Positions 23,747 to 32,569 of a DNA stretch of 64,000 nucleotides are shown piece after piece (positions within the stretch are counted from its first letter, which is position 1; every line of letters begins with the position of its first letter). This DNA is from Candidatus Flexicrinis affinis. GTDB taxonomy: Bacteria > Chloroflexota > Anaerolineae > Aggregatilineales > Phototrophicaceae. A model generated the notes under the pieces. The model was not told the DNA's origin and did no database searches. It saw nothing but the letters and a program-made list of their open reading frames with translations. The translations under genes were made by a program, and so were the position numbers. The stretch covers positions 1,612,001 through 1,676,000 of the forward strand of contig JADJWE010000001.1 of NCBI GenBank assembly GCA_016716525.1, written 5' to 3'.

Positions 23747-25201
23747 TTACGGGAATGCTTCGGCAGCCCACTGCATTGGGTCGACCGGCGTCCCGTGCAG
23801 CCACACCTCCCAATGCAGATGTGCGCCGGTCGCGCGTCCCGTCGAGCCAATAGTGCCGATCGCTTGACCGGCCTGTACGAAGTCACCGAGGTTGGCGTAC
23901 CGGTCGTTCATGTGGGCGTAGGCCGTATATACGCCCCAGCCATGATCGATGACCACGCTTACGCCACGGATATTGAGGGTATCGGCAAGCACCACACGCC
24001 CGGCGGCGGCGGCGATCACAGGCGTGCCGGGCGCGCCAGCGAAGTCCGCGCCAGTGTGGTAGCGGTCGAAGCCGCCGCCGTTGTAGGCACGGGCCGCGCC
24101 AAACGCGCTGAACATCGAGGCCGCTGCAGGCAGGCCCATCGGCCCGCCAATATACAGGTCGGGTGTGTAGCGCGACGTTAGCGTCTCCAACAACCCGCGC
24201 TCGTTGTCCTCGACTCCTTGGGTGAGCAGCGGCACCTTGCTGGAGGGCAGCGTGATGTACTGCCGCCCGTAACCGCCGGACGTGACCTGCACGTTGAACC
24301 GGAGCACCTCGGAGCGCCCAGTGACGTCGGCCACCGACACGGAAATGTCGTAGATTCCCGGTGCCGTTCCGAGCGCGACGGGTAGAAATGCACGGTGCGT
24401 CGTGCCACCGTCAGACGACGACACGGGAATCACGCGGTTGAGAAACGTAACGTTCACGGTCGCCGCGGCCGCCGAGGTTACCAGCAACCGTCCCGACTTG
24501 CCCTCGGTCAGCACCAATGGCGTGAGGTCGATAGTCGCGATTCCGTCCGGCAGCGCGCTTACGGCGCTGGCGGTTCGCGCATCAGGGATGATCAAGTCCT
24601 GCCCGGCGAAGATCCGCGACGCGTCCTGAATGTCGTTCGCCTCTTGAATTGCGGACATATTCACGTCGTACCGCTGTGCGATGCGAAACAGGGTCTCGCC
24701 GCGCTGCACACGATGAATGACCTGTTCCCGTGGCGGTTCTTGCGCGTCTGGTGCCTCTTCTACGGGAGCGCTATCCTGCGGAATCTCGCCGTTGAGGCGC
24801 AGAACTTGCCCGACATATATCGAGTCCGGGTTGGCGAGGCTGTTGAGGGCGACAAGCGTCTCGACATTCACACCGAATGCAGCGCCGATCGACGCGAGCG
24901 TGTCGGCAAACTGAACGACATATGTCTCGGGCGTATCGACCTCCGGAATGAAGTCGGGGCCGGGAATAATCAACCGCTGACCGACGAGGATGTTCGACGG
25001 GTTGAGAATCCCGTTCACGCGCGCGAGCACTTCAGTCGTCAGGCCGTACGACTGCGCGATGCGAAACAGGGTCTCGCCGCGTTGTACGACGTGAATCGTT
25101 CCCCCTGCGGGGGGCTGCTGGGCGACGACGAGCGCTGCGCTAAGGACGATGATACACAGGGCCGTTCGGGCAAGGGCCGACAACTTGGTGTGAAGACTCA
25201 T
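23747..25201 (-). CDS. Secreted LysM/M23 peptidoglycan endopeptidase
   Basis: This 484-residue protein has a signal peptide (about 1-27), three LysM modules (about 35-80, 92-136 and 163-206, each with a V.(R/F).(E/D)TL..I core), a beta-rich middle, and a C-terminal M23 peptidase. The metal ligands are seen in DRYHTGADF and the TGAHLHWEVW motif. M23 enzymes cut peptidoglycan cross-links. The cell-wall role fits its neighbours, a DUF192 protein and a second LysM protein. ATG 25201 lies 20 bases after the DUF192 stop, so it is likely co-transcribed. Confidence 0.93.
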   Translation of the reverse strand: MSLHTKLSALARTALCIIVLSAALVVAQQPPAGGTIHVVQRGETLFRIAQSYGLTTEVLARVNGILNPSNILVGQRLIIPGPDFIPEVDTPETYVVQFADTLASIGAAFGVNVETLVALNSLANPDSIYVGQVLRLNGEIPQDSAPVEEAPDAQEPPREQVIHRVQRGETLFRIAQRYDVNMSAIQEANDIQDASRIFAGQDLIIPDARTASAVSALPDGIATIDLTPLVLTEGKSGRLLVTSAAAATVNVTFLNRVIPVSSSDGGTTHRAFLPVALGTAPGIYDISVSVADVTGRSEVLRFNVQVTSGGYGRQYITLPSSKVPLLTQGVEDNERGLLETLTSRYTPDLYIGGPMGLPAAASMFSAFGAARAYNGGGFDRYHTGADFAGAPGTPVIAAAAGRVVLADTLNIRGVSVVIDHGWGVYTAYAHMNDRYANLGDFVQAGQAIGTIGSTGRATGAHLHWEVWLHGTPVDPMQWAAEAFP

Positions 25202-25221
25202 AACGTGTACTGCCTGAAACG

Positions 25222-25599
25222 CTACGTGGCACGATCCGAGAACGCCAGCACGTCGCCGATTTCAACTCGGTCCAGCACGCTGACGTTCGCCTCAACATAG
25301 TACTGGGCGGGAGCCTTTGGTGCATAGGCCGGCCTCCACGGTTTGGCCAGCGCCTTATCGATGACCCGGCCATCCTTTGCCAACCACACGACGCCGATCG
25401 AAAAGCGCATGAAGAACATGTGGATGGTCGTCGCTGCCTTGCTCTCGCGACCGGTGACGAAGAGCAGCCCTTCACCTTCCGGCAGACCCGCGCGACCCAT
25501 CAAGCCGAAGAAGTGGCACAGGAAGCTCGCGCACCAGCGCGCGCGCCCAAGTACCACTTCTCCGGTGCGGGTGTTGTGAAGCACCCGATAGTCGCTCAT
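25222..25599 (-). CDS. DUF192-family protein
   Basis: The 125-residue product matches DUF192 (PF02643): a central GLMGRAGLPEGEGLLFV motif, then IHMFFMRFSIGVVWLAKDG and a C-terminal EIGDVLAF. DUF192 proteins have a compact beta fold of unknown biochemical role and are often exported, but this one lacks a signal peptide. It begins inside the stop of the upstream LysM gene (ATGA overlap) and is followed by the LysM/M23 gene. Coupling with two wall-binding proteins suggests an envelope task. Confidence 0.88.
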   Translation of the reverse strand: MSDYRVLHNTRTGEVVLGRARWCASFLCHFFGLMGRAGLPEGEGLLFVTGRESKAATTIHMFFMRFSIGVVWLAKDGRVIDKALAKPWRPAYAPKAPAQYYVEANVSVLDRVEIGDVLAFSDRAT

Positions 25600-26984
25600 C
25601 TCGGGATGAGCAGCAGCTGCCCATAGAAGATCCGGTTCGGATTTTCGAGGTTATTGGCCTCGATAATCGCCTGCGCCGTAACACCGTACCGCGCAGCAAT
25701 CCGATAGACCGAGTCGCCGAACTGCACGAAATGACGGATCGGGGACGGTGTGTTGGTCGGTACCGGGGTCGTCTCCGCGGTCTCCTGTTCAACCGGGATG
25801 ATCAACACCTGCCCCACCGAGATCAAGTTGTAGTTCAGAATGCGGTTGGCCTGACCCAGTCGTACAACGTCCACGCCATACTGCTTGGCAATCTCCATAA
25901 GCGAGTCGCCGGGCTGTACGCGGTAGGTGACCGGCTCAGCGGTCGCTGGCGCCGCCTCGGTCGCGGAGGCATCCGGTTCGTCGGTTTCAGCCGGCGTAGC
26001 CTCTTCGGTTTCCGCTGGCGTGACTTCTTCGGTCTCCGCCGGTGTCGGTTCTGCCGTGGCTTCCATACCCTCGAGCGTCGGTACAACAGGCGTACTGACC
26101 GGGACAATCAGGCGGTTTCCGGGGTAGATGATCGCAGTTTCATTCAGTCCGTTAGCCGCGCGAATCGCCTCGATCGAGCTGCCGTAGACTACGGCAATCG
26201 AGTACAGCGAGTCGCCGGGCTGCACAACGTGTTCGATCGAACCGGGCGGGACGACGACCTCTTCCGGTGTAGCGGGAGCCTCGTCAACCTGTTCGGTCGG
26301 TGCTGGGACATCGGTCGGCTCTGGTGCCGGCGTGGACGAATCGACCGGCTCGTCCGTCGGCTGGGCATCGTCGGCGGCGGACTGGACCGATAATGATGCA
26401 TCGTCCACGTAAACATCCGTGACCAAGCGCGCCTCGGCCACCGTCGTACGAACGAACACTGTCGCAAACTCGCCGCTGGGCGCGGCTGACACTGACGCAG
26501 GCACGAATGTGTCGTATTGGCTGATCGGCTGTGACCAGATGATCGTCGTCGCTTCGGGGTCGATGCTTCCGGTCGGGTCGATTCCGACCTCGATCGTCAC
26601 ACCGCCGGGGTCGACGCTCGCTGCAGGGTCGCTGTCGTCCCGTGTCGACCATACCCACACGTTGGCCGTGAAGTTCAGCGGTACGCCCGGTGTGAGGCCG
26701 GTCACCGTCTGAAAAATGCCGGCGCGGTGCGTTGCCAAGAACGACGAGTACATCTGCGCACTGCCTTCGATCGCTCGATTGGCTGGCGCCTCCAAGAAGT
26801 CCGGGCGCTCGGTCAGCGGGCCAACAAACCACGGCAGCCAGCCATCTGCGACCGAACCGCCGCCCGTGTCGACGTATGGCCCGTCAAACCCCGGGTTACG
26901 CAGGAGTTCTTCGCCCTGCGCGCCTGCAAATCCCACCGCTAGACTAAACAACGCCACTATCGCGATGAATGCGAGTCTTCGCAT
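25596..26984 (-). CDS. Secreted protein with carbohydrate-binding-like domain and three LysM modules
   Basis: This 462-residue protein has a signal peptide (about 1-22), then a beta-sandwich-like domain that begins LLRNPGFDGPY and ends VDDASLSV, the style of CBM-like jelly rolls (about 25-200). Acidic Pro/Thr linkers follow, one with a repeated TPAETEE unit. Three LysM modules lie at about 250-295, 345-392 and 410-460. No catalytic domain is seen. It probably binds peptidoglycan or chitin-like sugar at the cell surface. An AGGGGG site precedes the ATG. It is the first gene of the LysM-DUF192-LysM/M23 operon. Confidence 0.88.
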   Translation of the reverse strand: MRRLAFIAIVALFSLAVGFAGAQGEELLRNPGFDGPYVDTGGGSVADGWLPWFVGPLTERPDFLEAPANRAIEGSAQMYSSFLATHRAGIFQTVTGLTPGVPLNFTANVWVWSTRDDSDPAASVDPGGVTIEVGIDPTGSIDPEATTIIWSQPISQYDTFVPASVSAAPSGEFATVFVRTTVAEARLVTDVYVDDASLSVQSAADDAQPTDEPVDSSTPAPEPTDVPAPTEQVDEAPATPEEVVVPPGSIEHVVQPGDSLYSIAVVYGSSIEAIRAANGLNETAIIYPGNRLIVPVSTPVVPTLEGMEATAEPTPAETEEVTPAETEEATPAETDEPDASATEAAPATAEPVTYRVQPGDSLMEIAKQYGVDVVRLGQANRILNYNLISVGQVLIIPVEQETAETTPVPTNTPSPIRHFVQFGDSVYRIAARYGVTAQAIIEANNLENPNRIFYGQLLLIPR

Positions 26985-27059
26985 TGTTGTGTCCCCCTAG
27001 CAAAGCATTACTCGTCTTGCCTCAGTGTAAATCATTCGTGCGACTTCAGCCAATAACGT

Positions 27060-27088
27060 TTGGGCAACCTTCTCGGCTGAGCTATAAT
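27060..27088 (+). promoter_or_regulatory. Promoter of the sucC-like gene giving a very short leader
   Basis: TTGGGC (27060-27065), 17 bases, then a consensus TATAAT (27083-27088). The predicted start near 27095 is only about 9 bases before the ATG at 27104, and no ribosome site is visible, so the message is leaderless or nearly so. Confidence 0.65.
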
Positions 27089-27103
27089 CACGATTTCCCT
27101 ACA

Positions 27104-28054
27104 ATGGCGAGGCTGGCGTTGGAACAATCGACGGAACAGGTGTTTGACCTTCTGCGACGGTATGGCGCCGCCGCGATGTCTGCCACCGAACTGCAAGACC
27201 GCCGCATCGTAACGGCCCGCGACGTGCCCGCCCTCAGCATTGACCTGTCGATTGATCAGGAGCGTGCGCTTACGGTACTGCGAGTCGCAGTACCCGGCGA
27301 GGATATCTCCGTCGCCGTAGAAGCCGACCCCCTCTACGGTCTGCACACCTATCAGGTAACCGCAGTCGCCAACGAACTCGAGATTCCGCGCAGTTCGTGG
27401 CAGCCTCTAGCCACCTTGATGCAAGCAGTCTACCGCGCATTCGTCACGGCCGACCTGCTCTCGCTACATCTTCAGCCGGTCATGTACACAGAGTCGGGCG
27501 TGTGGTACGTCGGCGGCGCGCGCTCGGTCTTCGACAGCGCAGCGCTGTTTCGCCATCCCGAAGTCGCCAACGCGACGTCAGAAACGCTCGTCGGCCCGCG
27601 CTCCGCGAAGGCGGCAGGCATCACGTATATCAAGCTTGGCGGTCAGATTGCCTGCATTGCAAATGGCGCAGGCCTCGCCATGGCCACAATGGACGCCGTG
27701 GCGCGCCTTGGCGAACCGTATAAGCTATCGCCGGCCAGCTTCGTGGATATCGGCGGCAGCGCGCGTTCGGAGACGGTACGCACGGCGCTCGGCACTGTGC
27801 TCGAGGACGCCGCTGTACTCAGCATCATCCTGAACGTCTTTGGCGGCCTGACACGCGCCGACGACGTCGCACAGGGGTTGATCGGGGCGCATTCGGCCTC
27901 GATCCGTACGGTCCCGATCGTGGTTCGGCTCCACGGAAGCACAGCGCAGGCTGGCCGGAGCCTCATTCAATCGGCCGGGCTGGTCTCGGTTACGTTCGCT
28001 GACTCGTTGGACGATGCGGCATCGCAAGCGCTCTCTGCTGCACGAGGCGGATAA
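27104..28054 (+). CDS. Succinyl-CoA synthetase beta-like protein with decayed ATP-grasp domain
   Basis: The 316-residue product is SucC-like only in its C-terminal two thirds. The CoA-ligase domain is clear: GQIACIANGAGLAMATMDAV, then SFVDIGGSARSE, LNVFGGLTRADDVAQG and VPIVVRLHGSTA. The ATP-grasp part is short and eroded. Where E. coli has the Mg-binding EINPL and ALDAKINFD, this protein has LHLQPV and YVGGARSVFDSAALFRHPE, so the Glu, Asn and first Asp ligands are gone. About 70 residues of the normal N-terminal subdomain are missing. It overlaps the intact-looking sucD by one base, so the two likely form a complex, perhaps without nucleotide binding by this subunit. Confidence 0.85.
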   Translation: MARLALEQSTEQVFDLLRRYGAAAMSATELQDRRIVTARDVPALSIDLSIDQERALTVLRVAVPGEDISVAVEADPLYGLHTYQVTAVANELEIPRSSWQPLATLMQAVYRAFVTADLLSLHLQPVMYTESGVWYVGGARSVFDSAALFRHPEVANATSETLVGPRSAKAAGITYIKLGGQIACIANGAGLAMATMDAVARLGEPYKLSPASFVDIGGSARSETVRTALGTVLEDAAVLSIILNVFGGLTRADDVAQGLIGAHSASIRTVPIVVRLHGSTAQAGRSLIQSAGLVSVTFADSLDDAASQALSAARGG

Positions 28055-28920
28055 TGGGACTCTTCACGCGGTCTGACCTGCGCGTTGTGGTACAAGGTAT
28101 CACAGGGCGAGAAGGGGCATTCCACACGCAGGCGATGCTTGCCTACGGGACGAACATCGTGGCCGGCGTCACCCCCGGAAAAGGCGGCGAATGGGCTTTT
28201 GGCGTTCAGGTGCTCGACAGCATGGCCGAGGCGGTGAGCATGTCCGGCGCCAACACTTCGATCATCTTTGTGCCGGCCGCACAGGCGGCAGACGCGATCT
28301 TCGAGTCGATCGACTCTGGCATCGAGCTTATTGTGTGCGTGACCGAAGGCATTCCGGTGCACGACATGCTGCGAGTATGCGCACGCCTGCGTGCAAGCAG
28401 TGCGCGGCTGATCGGACCGAACTGCCCCGGCATCCTCGAGCCCGGCCGCGTCTCAATCGGCACAATCCCAACCGAAGCCGCTGCGCCCGGCCGCGTCGGC
28501 ATCGTATCGCGCTCCGGTACGCTGTCGTACGAGGTGGTCGCCGCCCTGACAGCCGCAGGGATGGGGCAATCGTGTGTTGTCGGAGTCGGCAGCGATCCGA
28601 TCGTCGGAACCACGCTGACCGATGTATTGACCGCTTTCGAATCCGATCCGAATACCGATGCGGTCGTGCTGATCGGCGAGATCGGCGGGACGGCGGAACT
28701 CAACGCGGCGGAGTATGTCGGCGGCAACATGACGAAGCGGGTCGTCGCCTATATCGCAGGTGTGAGCGCCCCGGACGGCATGCGAATGGGTCATGCTGGC
28801 GCCGTTATTCGCAGTCCCGAGGAGCGCGCCGAGTTCAAACGAACCGCGCTGCGTGCGGCCGGCGCGCAAATCGCGCAAAGCATCAGCCAGATTCCCTCAC
28901 TGCTCAGGCCGGCGCAGTAA
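28054..28920 (+). CDS. sucD: Succinyl-CoA synthetase alpha-like protein
   Basis: The 288-residue product keeps all main SucD features: VVQGITGREGAFHTQAML for CoA binding, GTNIVAGVTPGKGG, VTEGIPVHDM, GPNCPGI, GIVSRSGTLSYE and the phosphohistidine in RMGHAGAVI. It could therefore bind CoA and be phosphorylated. The SucC partner upstream lacks ATP-grasp ligands, so the pair may be a specialised acyl-CoA ligase, a regulator or a decaying paralog. The gene end overlaps the convergent batE-like gene by 17 bases. Confidence 0.9.
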   Translation: MGLFTRSDLRVVVQGITGREGAFHTQAMLAYGTNIVAGVTPGKGGEWAFGVQVLDSMAEAVSMSGANTSIIFVPAAQAADAIFESIDSGIELIVCVTEGIPVHDMLRVCARLRASSARLIGPNCPGILEPGRVSIGTIPTEAAAPGRVGIVSRSGTLSYEVVAALTAAGMGQSCVVGVGSDPIVGTTLTDVLTAFESDPNTDAVVLIGEIGGTAELNAAEYVGGNMTKRVVAYIAGVSAPDGMRMGHAGAVIRSPEERAEFKRTALRAAGAQIAQSISQIPSLLRPAQ

Positions 28921-29641
28921 TCACAGGCTGGTACGCGTCGCGATCGACCCAACCCTGTCGCCCATCCGGAAACGTCAAGAGCGCACGTGCCCCGTCGATC
29001 GCTTCGATTCGCGCCTCGGCGCCCGCGTAAGCCCTCCCCAGTTCGAACCCAGCGGCATCGCTTCTGCTGTACAGCACGGTCTCGAGTGCCGTAACGACTG
29101 CAGGTGGCGCAAGCCGAACGGACTCGGCACGGGCCAGCATCAGCACAACCAGTAGGCACGCAACAACCGTGAGCGCGATAGCAAGGGCCCAGCGTGGCCG
29201 GCGCGTGACATGAATCAACCACGCCACACCTGCTCCGGTCAACGCGATCACGGCGAGCCACTGCAGCTCGGCTGACGAGACCAATTCGGCTGTCATGCGT
29301 TCCAGCGTCGGAAGGATGCGCTGGTCTTCCTGATACACGTCGACTCGCAGCGAACGAACCAGCGCGATCCCGAGCTGAACTTCCGGCGCGCGCGGCATCT
29401 CAAGCTGCGCCCGCTTGAAGTAAAGCATCGCCCGCCCGAGGTCGTCGCTCATCAGCAGGGCTTGCCCGGCATTGATGTACGTAGCCGGGCGAGCCTCTTC
29501 CTCTGCGGCCAGCACCCACAGGTCTGCGGCTCGCGCGTAATCGCCAGCCTCGTACGCGGCTTCGGCCCGGTCTGCGGTAGATTGGCCGCCCGCCGAAAAC
29601 GCAAGCAATAGCAGCGCGACGACACTAACCAGCCACCGCAT
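28904..29641 (-). CDS. TPR and SH3-like membrane protein, BatE type
   Basis: The 245-residue product has a signal peptide, a TPR-like helical region (about 22-85), two membrane helices at about 125-170 and a C-terminal SH3-like domain. This is the layout of BatE in Bat operons, thought to help envelope stress and assembly functions. ATG 29641 is chosen because a GAGGAG site lies 7 bases upstream; an earlier start at 29668 lacks one. The start lies within the end of the batD-like gene. It is the last gene of the operon and its 3' end overlaps sucD tail to tail. Confidence 0.8.
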   Translation of the reverse strand: MRWLVSVVALLLLAFSAGGQSTADRAEAAYEAGDYARAADLWVLAAEEEARPATYINAGQALLMSDDLGRAMLYFKRAQLEMPRAPEVQLGIALVRSLRVDVYQEDQRILPTLERMTAELVSSAELQWLAVIALTGAGVAWLIHVTRRPRWALAIALTVVACLLVVLMLARAESVRLAPPAVVTALETVLYSRSDAAGFELGRAYAGAEARIEAIDGARALLTFPDGRQGWVDRDAYQPVITAPA

Positions 29642-30860
29642 TACGCCGCTCCTCAACCGCCTTGACAAAACTGTGCGCCCGGTCGATCGCGTGCGGCATT
29701 ACAGCCTGCGTATCCGGGGCATACGCGAGGCCCTCAAGCTCAGTCAGGACGGACGCGGCCGCCGAGTTGGTCGATACATCTCGCATGCCGACGTCGGCAA
29801 GGTAGCGTCGCACAAGGTCGCCAAGCGCAGCAATCCGGTAGGCATCTGATGCACGCCGCAGTCCGGTCTGGAACCGCACGAATGCCTGCCGCGCGCGCCG
29901 TTTCCGGCGCCATGCCTCGAACTCGGAACGGGCCGTTGGCAGCATGAGCGCTGCGACCGCGAGGACAGGGCCGAACACCCAAAGCAGCCACGCAGGTGCC
30001 GGTACGCCGCCGACATCATCGACCAACGGCAGCGCGTCGCTGGGGACAATCGCTGTGGTGTCGCGCCGAATACTGCCGTCTGCCGCCGGGAGTACGTCCA
30101 CACGCACAGCCGGCACGGTCACATCGACAAACCCTGTTCGCGGGTCAAAGACCTTGAACGGTGCGACTCCGACTTGAACTGTCCCTGCCTCGTCCGGTAC
30201 GGCCATCCAGCGCAGTGTGATCTCCTGCGTGGCCAGCGCTCCGCCAAACGATGCTTCCGTTTGCGTGACATCGTCGTACAGGCGCCACGCCTGCGGCAGG
30301 ACGAGTTCAGGCGCAGGATTTGCCGCAAGGTTAGCGCTCCCCGACAATCGCAGCGAAATGCGAACCGCTTCGCCAAGCCGAATCGTCGTCGGTTCGACCG
30401 TGAGCTGCGGAATCACTGCACCGACCAACCCGGCGAATCCATCGGGTGCTGGCGGAACCGGCACGGCTTCGACCGTAAGCGGCTCGCCTGACACGATCAC
30501 GGACTCCTCAGTACCTGTATCGATAAACTGCGCACGAGGCCGTCCAATCGAGAGGGTGCCGTCCCGCAGCGGATACAGGCTAATTTGGAAAATTGCCGCG
30601 TTGTACTGCTTTCCGTTGAGAGTTGCTGCCCCGGAGAAAGGATCACGCATCTCACCGTGCCAGAATCCTTCGAAGTCGGGTGGATAGAACACGATCTCTC
30701 GCTCGGCGTCCGTGTAGGCCGTTACGGTGTAGATGAGCTGTTCCCCGACGAACACGCGTGCCCGATCCAGTTCGGCGGTCACAAACACCGGTTCGTCCTG
30801 AGCGGCGACAGTCCCCGTCAAAACGCACAGCGCACCGAGAAGCATGAGCCACCTCACCAC
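29625..30860 (-). CDS. BatD-like oxygen-tolerance protein
   Basis: The 411-residue product has a signal peptide (about 1-20), a long beta-rich region that opens with PVFVTAELDRARVFVGEQLIY, the typical BatD start, and a C-terminal membrane helix (about 283-303) with a helical cytosolic tail. BatD proteins (PF13584) present Ig-like domains outside the membrane. Two GTG codons in tandem can start it (30860 or 30857). A GGAGGG site lies 7 bases before the first, and the second forms GTGA with the stop of the upstream gene. Confidence 0.85.
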   Translation of the reverse strand: MVRWLMLLGALCVLTGTVAAQDEPVFVTAELDRARVFVGEQLIYTVTAYTDAEREIVFYPPDFEGFWHGEMRDPFSGAATLNGKQYNAAIFQISLYPLRDGTLSIGRPRAQFIDTGTEESVIVSGEPLTVEAVPVPPAPDGFAGLVGAVIPQLTVEPTTIRLGEAVRISLRLSGSANLAANPAPELVLPQAWRLYDDVTQTEASFGGALATQEITLRWMAVPDEAGTVQVGVAPFKVFDPRTGFVDVTVPAVRVDVLPAADGSIRRDTTAIVPSDALPLVDDVGGVPAPAWLLWVFGPVLAVAALMLPTARSEFEAWRRKRRARQAFVRFQTGLRRASDAYRIAALGDLVRRYLADVGMRDVSTNSAAASVLTELEGLAYAPDTQAVMPHAIDRAHSFVKAVEERRNAVAG

Positions 30861-31606
30861 TTGCGCCCTCCAGGCTCGCCACTGTCGACTGAAGTCTCGT
30901 CGAACGGCAGGATCATGTCGGCGTCTCGCGCGGCCGCGTCGAGAAGCCTCAGCGCGTCCTCGATCGTCATGCTGCCGCTCTCGACCGGCACTGGCGTCGA
31001 ATCCGCCTCTGCGCCGAAGTCGCCCGAGCCGGTTTCGGGGGTCGCGGTCGGATCGGGTTCCGTCTCTTCGCGCGGCGGTGTTGGTGTCGGGCCGTCGAAA
31101 CCGCCCGGTTCGGGTGTAGGCGTCACGGTCGGGTCGGTGCTGCCATCGTCGGGTTCGGTGCGCTGCTGCTGCTCGTCCGGCAGCGGATCCTCGACAAACT
31201 TCAGCGAGAGTTCGTAGTTGTAGCGGGCATAGGCATCGGCAGGATCCCGCTCGAGGATCTCCCGGAACGCGCGTGCCGCATCCGCGTACTCACGGGAGTA
31301 GAATCGTGCGACGCCGAGATTGAACGTCGCGTCGCGCCACTCGCCTGACGCTTGGTCTTCCGCCGCCAGTTCGAGCCATTCCTCGGCACGAAGATCGTCA
31401 ATCCCGATCCATGCGGTTCCCGCGCGGAACACGTCGAATAGGCTTGCTTGGGGCTGCACGGCGATCCGCTCGAACAGCTCGGCCCCTCGCTCCGTCCCCA
31501 TTTCGCGACCGGCCCGCACGGCGTCCGGTACGGCGTGTGACAGCACAAACGCAACGATCAGCGTCGCAAGAACGGGCAGACCGAAGCGACGGATCGCTGC
31601 GCGCAT
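30854..31606 (-). CDS. TPR protein with acidic Pro/Thr tail, BatC type
   Basis: The 250-residue product has an N-terminal membrane segment (about 7-30) and TPR-like helices at about 70-135, including FNLGVARFYSREYADAARAF and ARYNYELSL. A long tail rich in Pro, Thr, Asp and Glu follows, such as TVTPTPEPGG and PTPTPPREE. The position between VWA and BatD genes matches batC. The tail looks disordered and external. The ATG directly follows the stop of the BatB gene. Confidence 0.8.
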   Translation of the reverse strand: MRAAIRRFGLPVLATLIVAFVLSHAVPDAVRAGREMGTERGAELFERIAVQPQASLFDVFRAGTAWIGIDDLRAEEWLELAAEDQASGEWRDATFNLGVARFYSREYADAARAFREILERDPADAYARYNYELSLKFVEDPLPDEQQQRTEPDDGSTDPTVTPTPEPGGFDGPTPTPPREETEPDPTATPETGSGDFGAEADSTPVPVESGSMTIEDALRLLDAAARDADMILPFDETSVDSGEPGGRKW

Positions 31607-32560
31607 CTAGCCCTCCCGCCGGCGCCATATATCGACGCCCAGCAGAATGAGCGCCGCGACGACGGCCCATCCATATCGAGACACACCAAGCGACTGCAAC
31701 TGCGCGCCGACCGCGCCCAATTCCAACTCCTGCACCGAGTCGATCACCGCAACCGATTCGATGCCGGTGTCGGTGGCGCGCTGATACGTGCTGCCCGCTG
31801 CCTCGGCAATATCGAGCAGGCTGTCCTCGTCCAGCCGCGTCGTGACGATCTGTCCCGCATCGTTCGCCACGACGCCGATGCGATTGCCGGCCGCGTCATA
31901 CACCGGGATCACGTCTCCTTCGGGCGTGCCGTAGCCGATCACATGCACGCGAATACCGAGGCTCCGCGCGCGTTCGGCCGCTTCAAGCGGGTCACCGACC
32001 TGATTCTCGCCGTCGGTCAACAACACGATCACGCTGCTGTCCGAGCCTCTCGATTCGAGTGGCTCGATTGCCCGATCTAGCGCGTCAGCGATGGCCGTGC
32101 CCTGTCGCGTAATCATACTGGTCGATGCGCTTTGTACGAACAGCCGTGCCGTTTCAGCGTCGAACGTCAGCGGCAGGTGTACGTAGGCTTCTTGCGCAAA
32201 CACGATCAGGCCGAATTCGTTGCCTTCGGCCCGGTCGACGATGTCCAACGCCGTCAGCTTGGCGCGTTCAAGACGGCTTGGGGTCATGTCGATGGCGTCC
32301 ATGCTCGCGCTGACATCAAGCACCAGCATGACGGCCCCGCCGCGCGCGTCGATCAAGTCGAGTTCGACGCCAAACACCGGGTTCGCCAACGCGATGATCA
32401 CAGCCGCCAATCCGCCAAGCCAGAGCAGCCTTGGCCGCCACGTCGCCGGCGCTCCCACTGCCCCGCCACGTGAAGCGCGACGGCGAGCACGGGCGCGTTC
32501 GACTAACGGAACAGCAATTGCAACCGCAAGGAGGATCAACCACAGGGGCGACGTGAACAT
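31607..32560 (-). CDS. VWA-domain membrane protein, BatB type
   Basis: The 317-residue product has two N-terminal membrane helices, a von Willebrand A domain with a MIDAS (DVSASMD at about 84-90, then a TRQGT and TDGEN segment) and one C-terminal helix. In Bat operons two such proteins work next to each other, with the VWA domain in the periplasm or outside the membrane. The gene starts 9 bases after the BatA gene. The MIDAS residues are complete, so metal-dependent ligand binding is likely. Confidence 0.88.
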   Translation of the reverse strand: MFTSPLWLILLAVAIAVPLVERARARRRASRGGAVGAPATWRPRLLWLGGLAAVIIALANPVFGVELDLIDARGGAVMLVLDVSASMDAIDMTPSRLERAKLTALDIVDRAEGNEFGLIVFAQEAYVHLPLTFDAETARLFVQSASTSMITRQGTAIADALDRAIEPLESRGSDSSVIVLLTDGENQVGDPLEAAERARSLGIRVHVIGYGTPEGDVIPVYDAAGNRIGVVANDAGQIVTTRLDEDSLLDIAEAAGSTYQRATDTGIESVAVIDSVQELELGAVGAQLQSLGVSRYGWAVVAALILLGVDIWRRREG

Positions 32561-32569
32561 ACCAGCGGC

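Noticed and set aside
25970..26060. Tandem DNA repeat in the LysM gene
   Set aside because: The repeated TPAETEE unit is an ordinary acidic linker between LysM modules and needs no mobile-element explanation.
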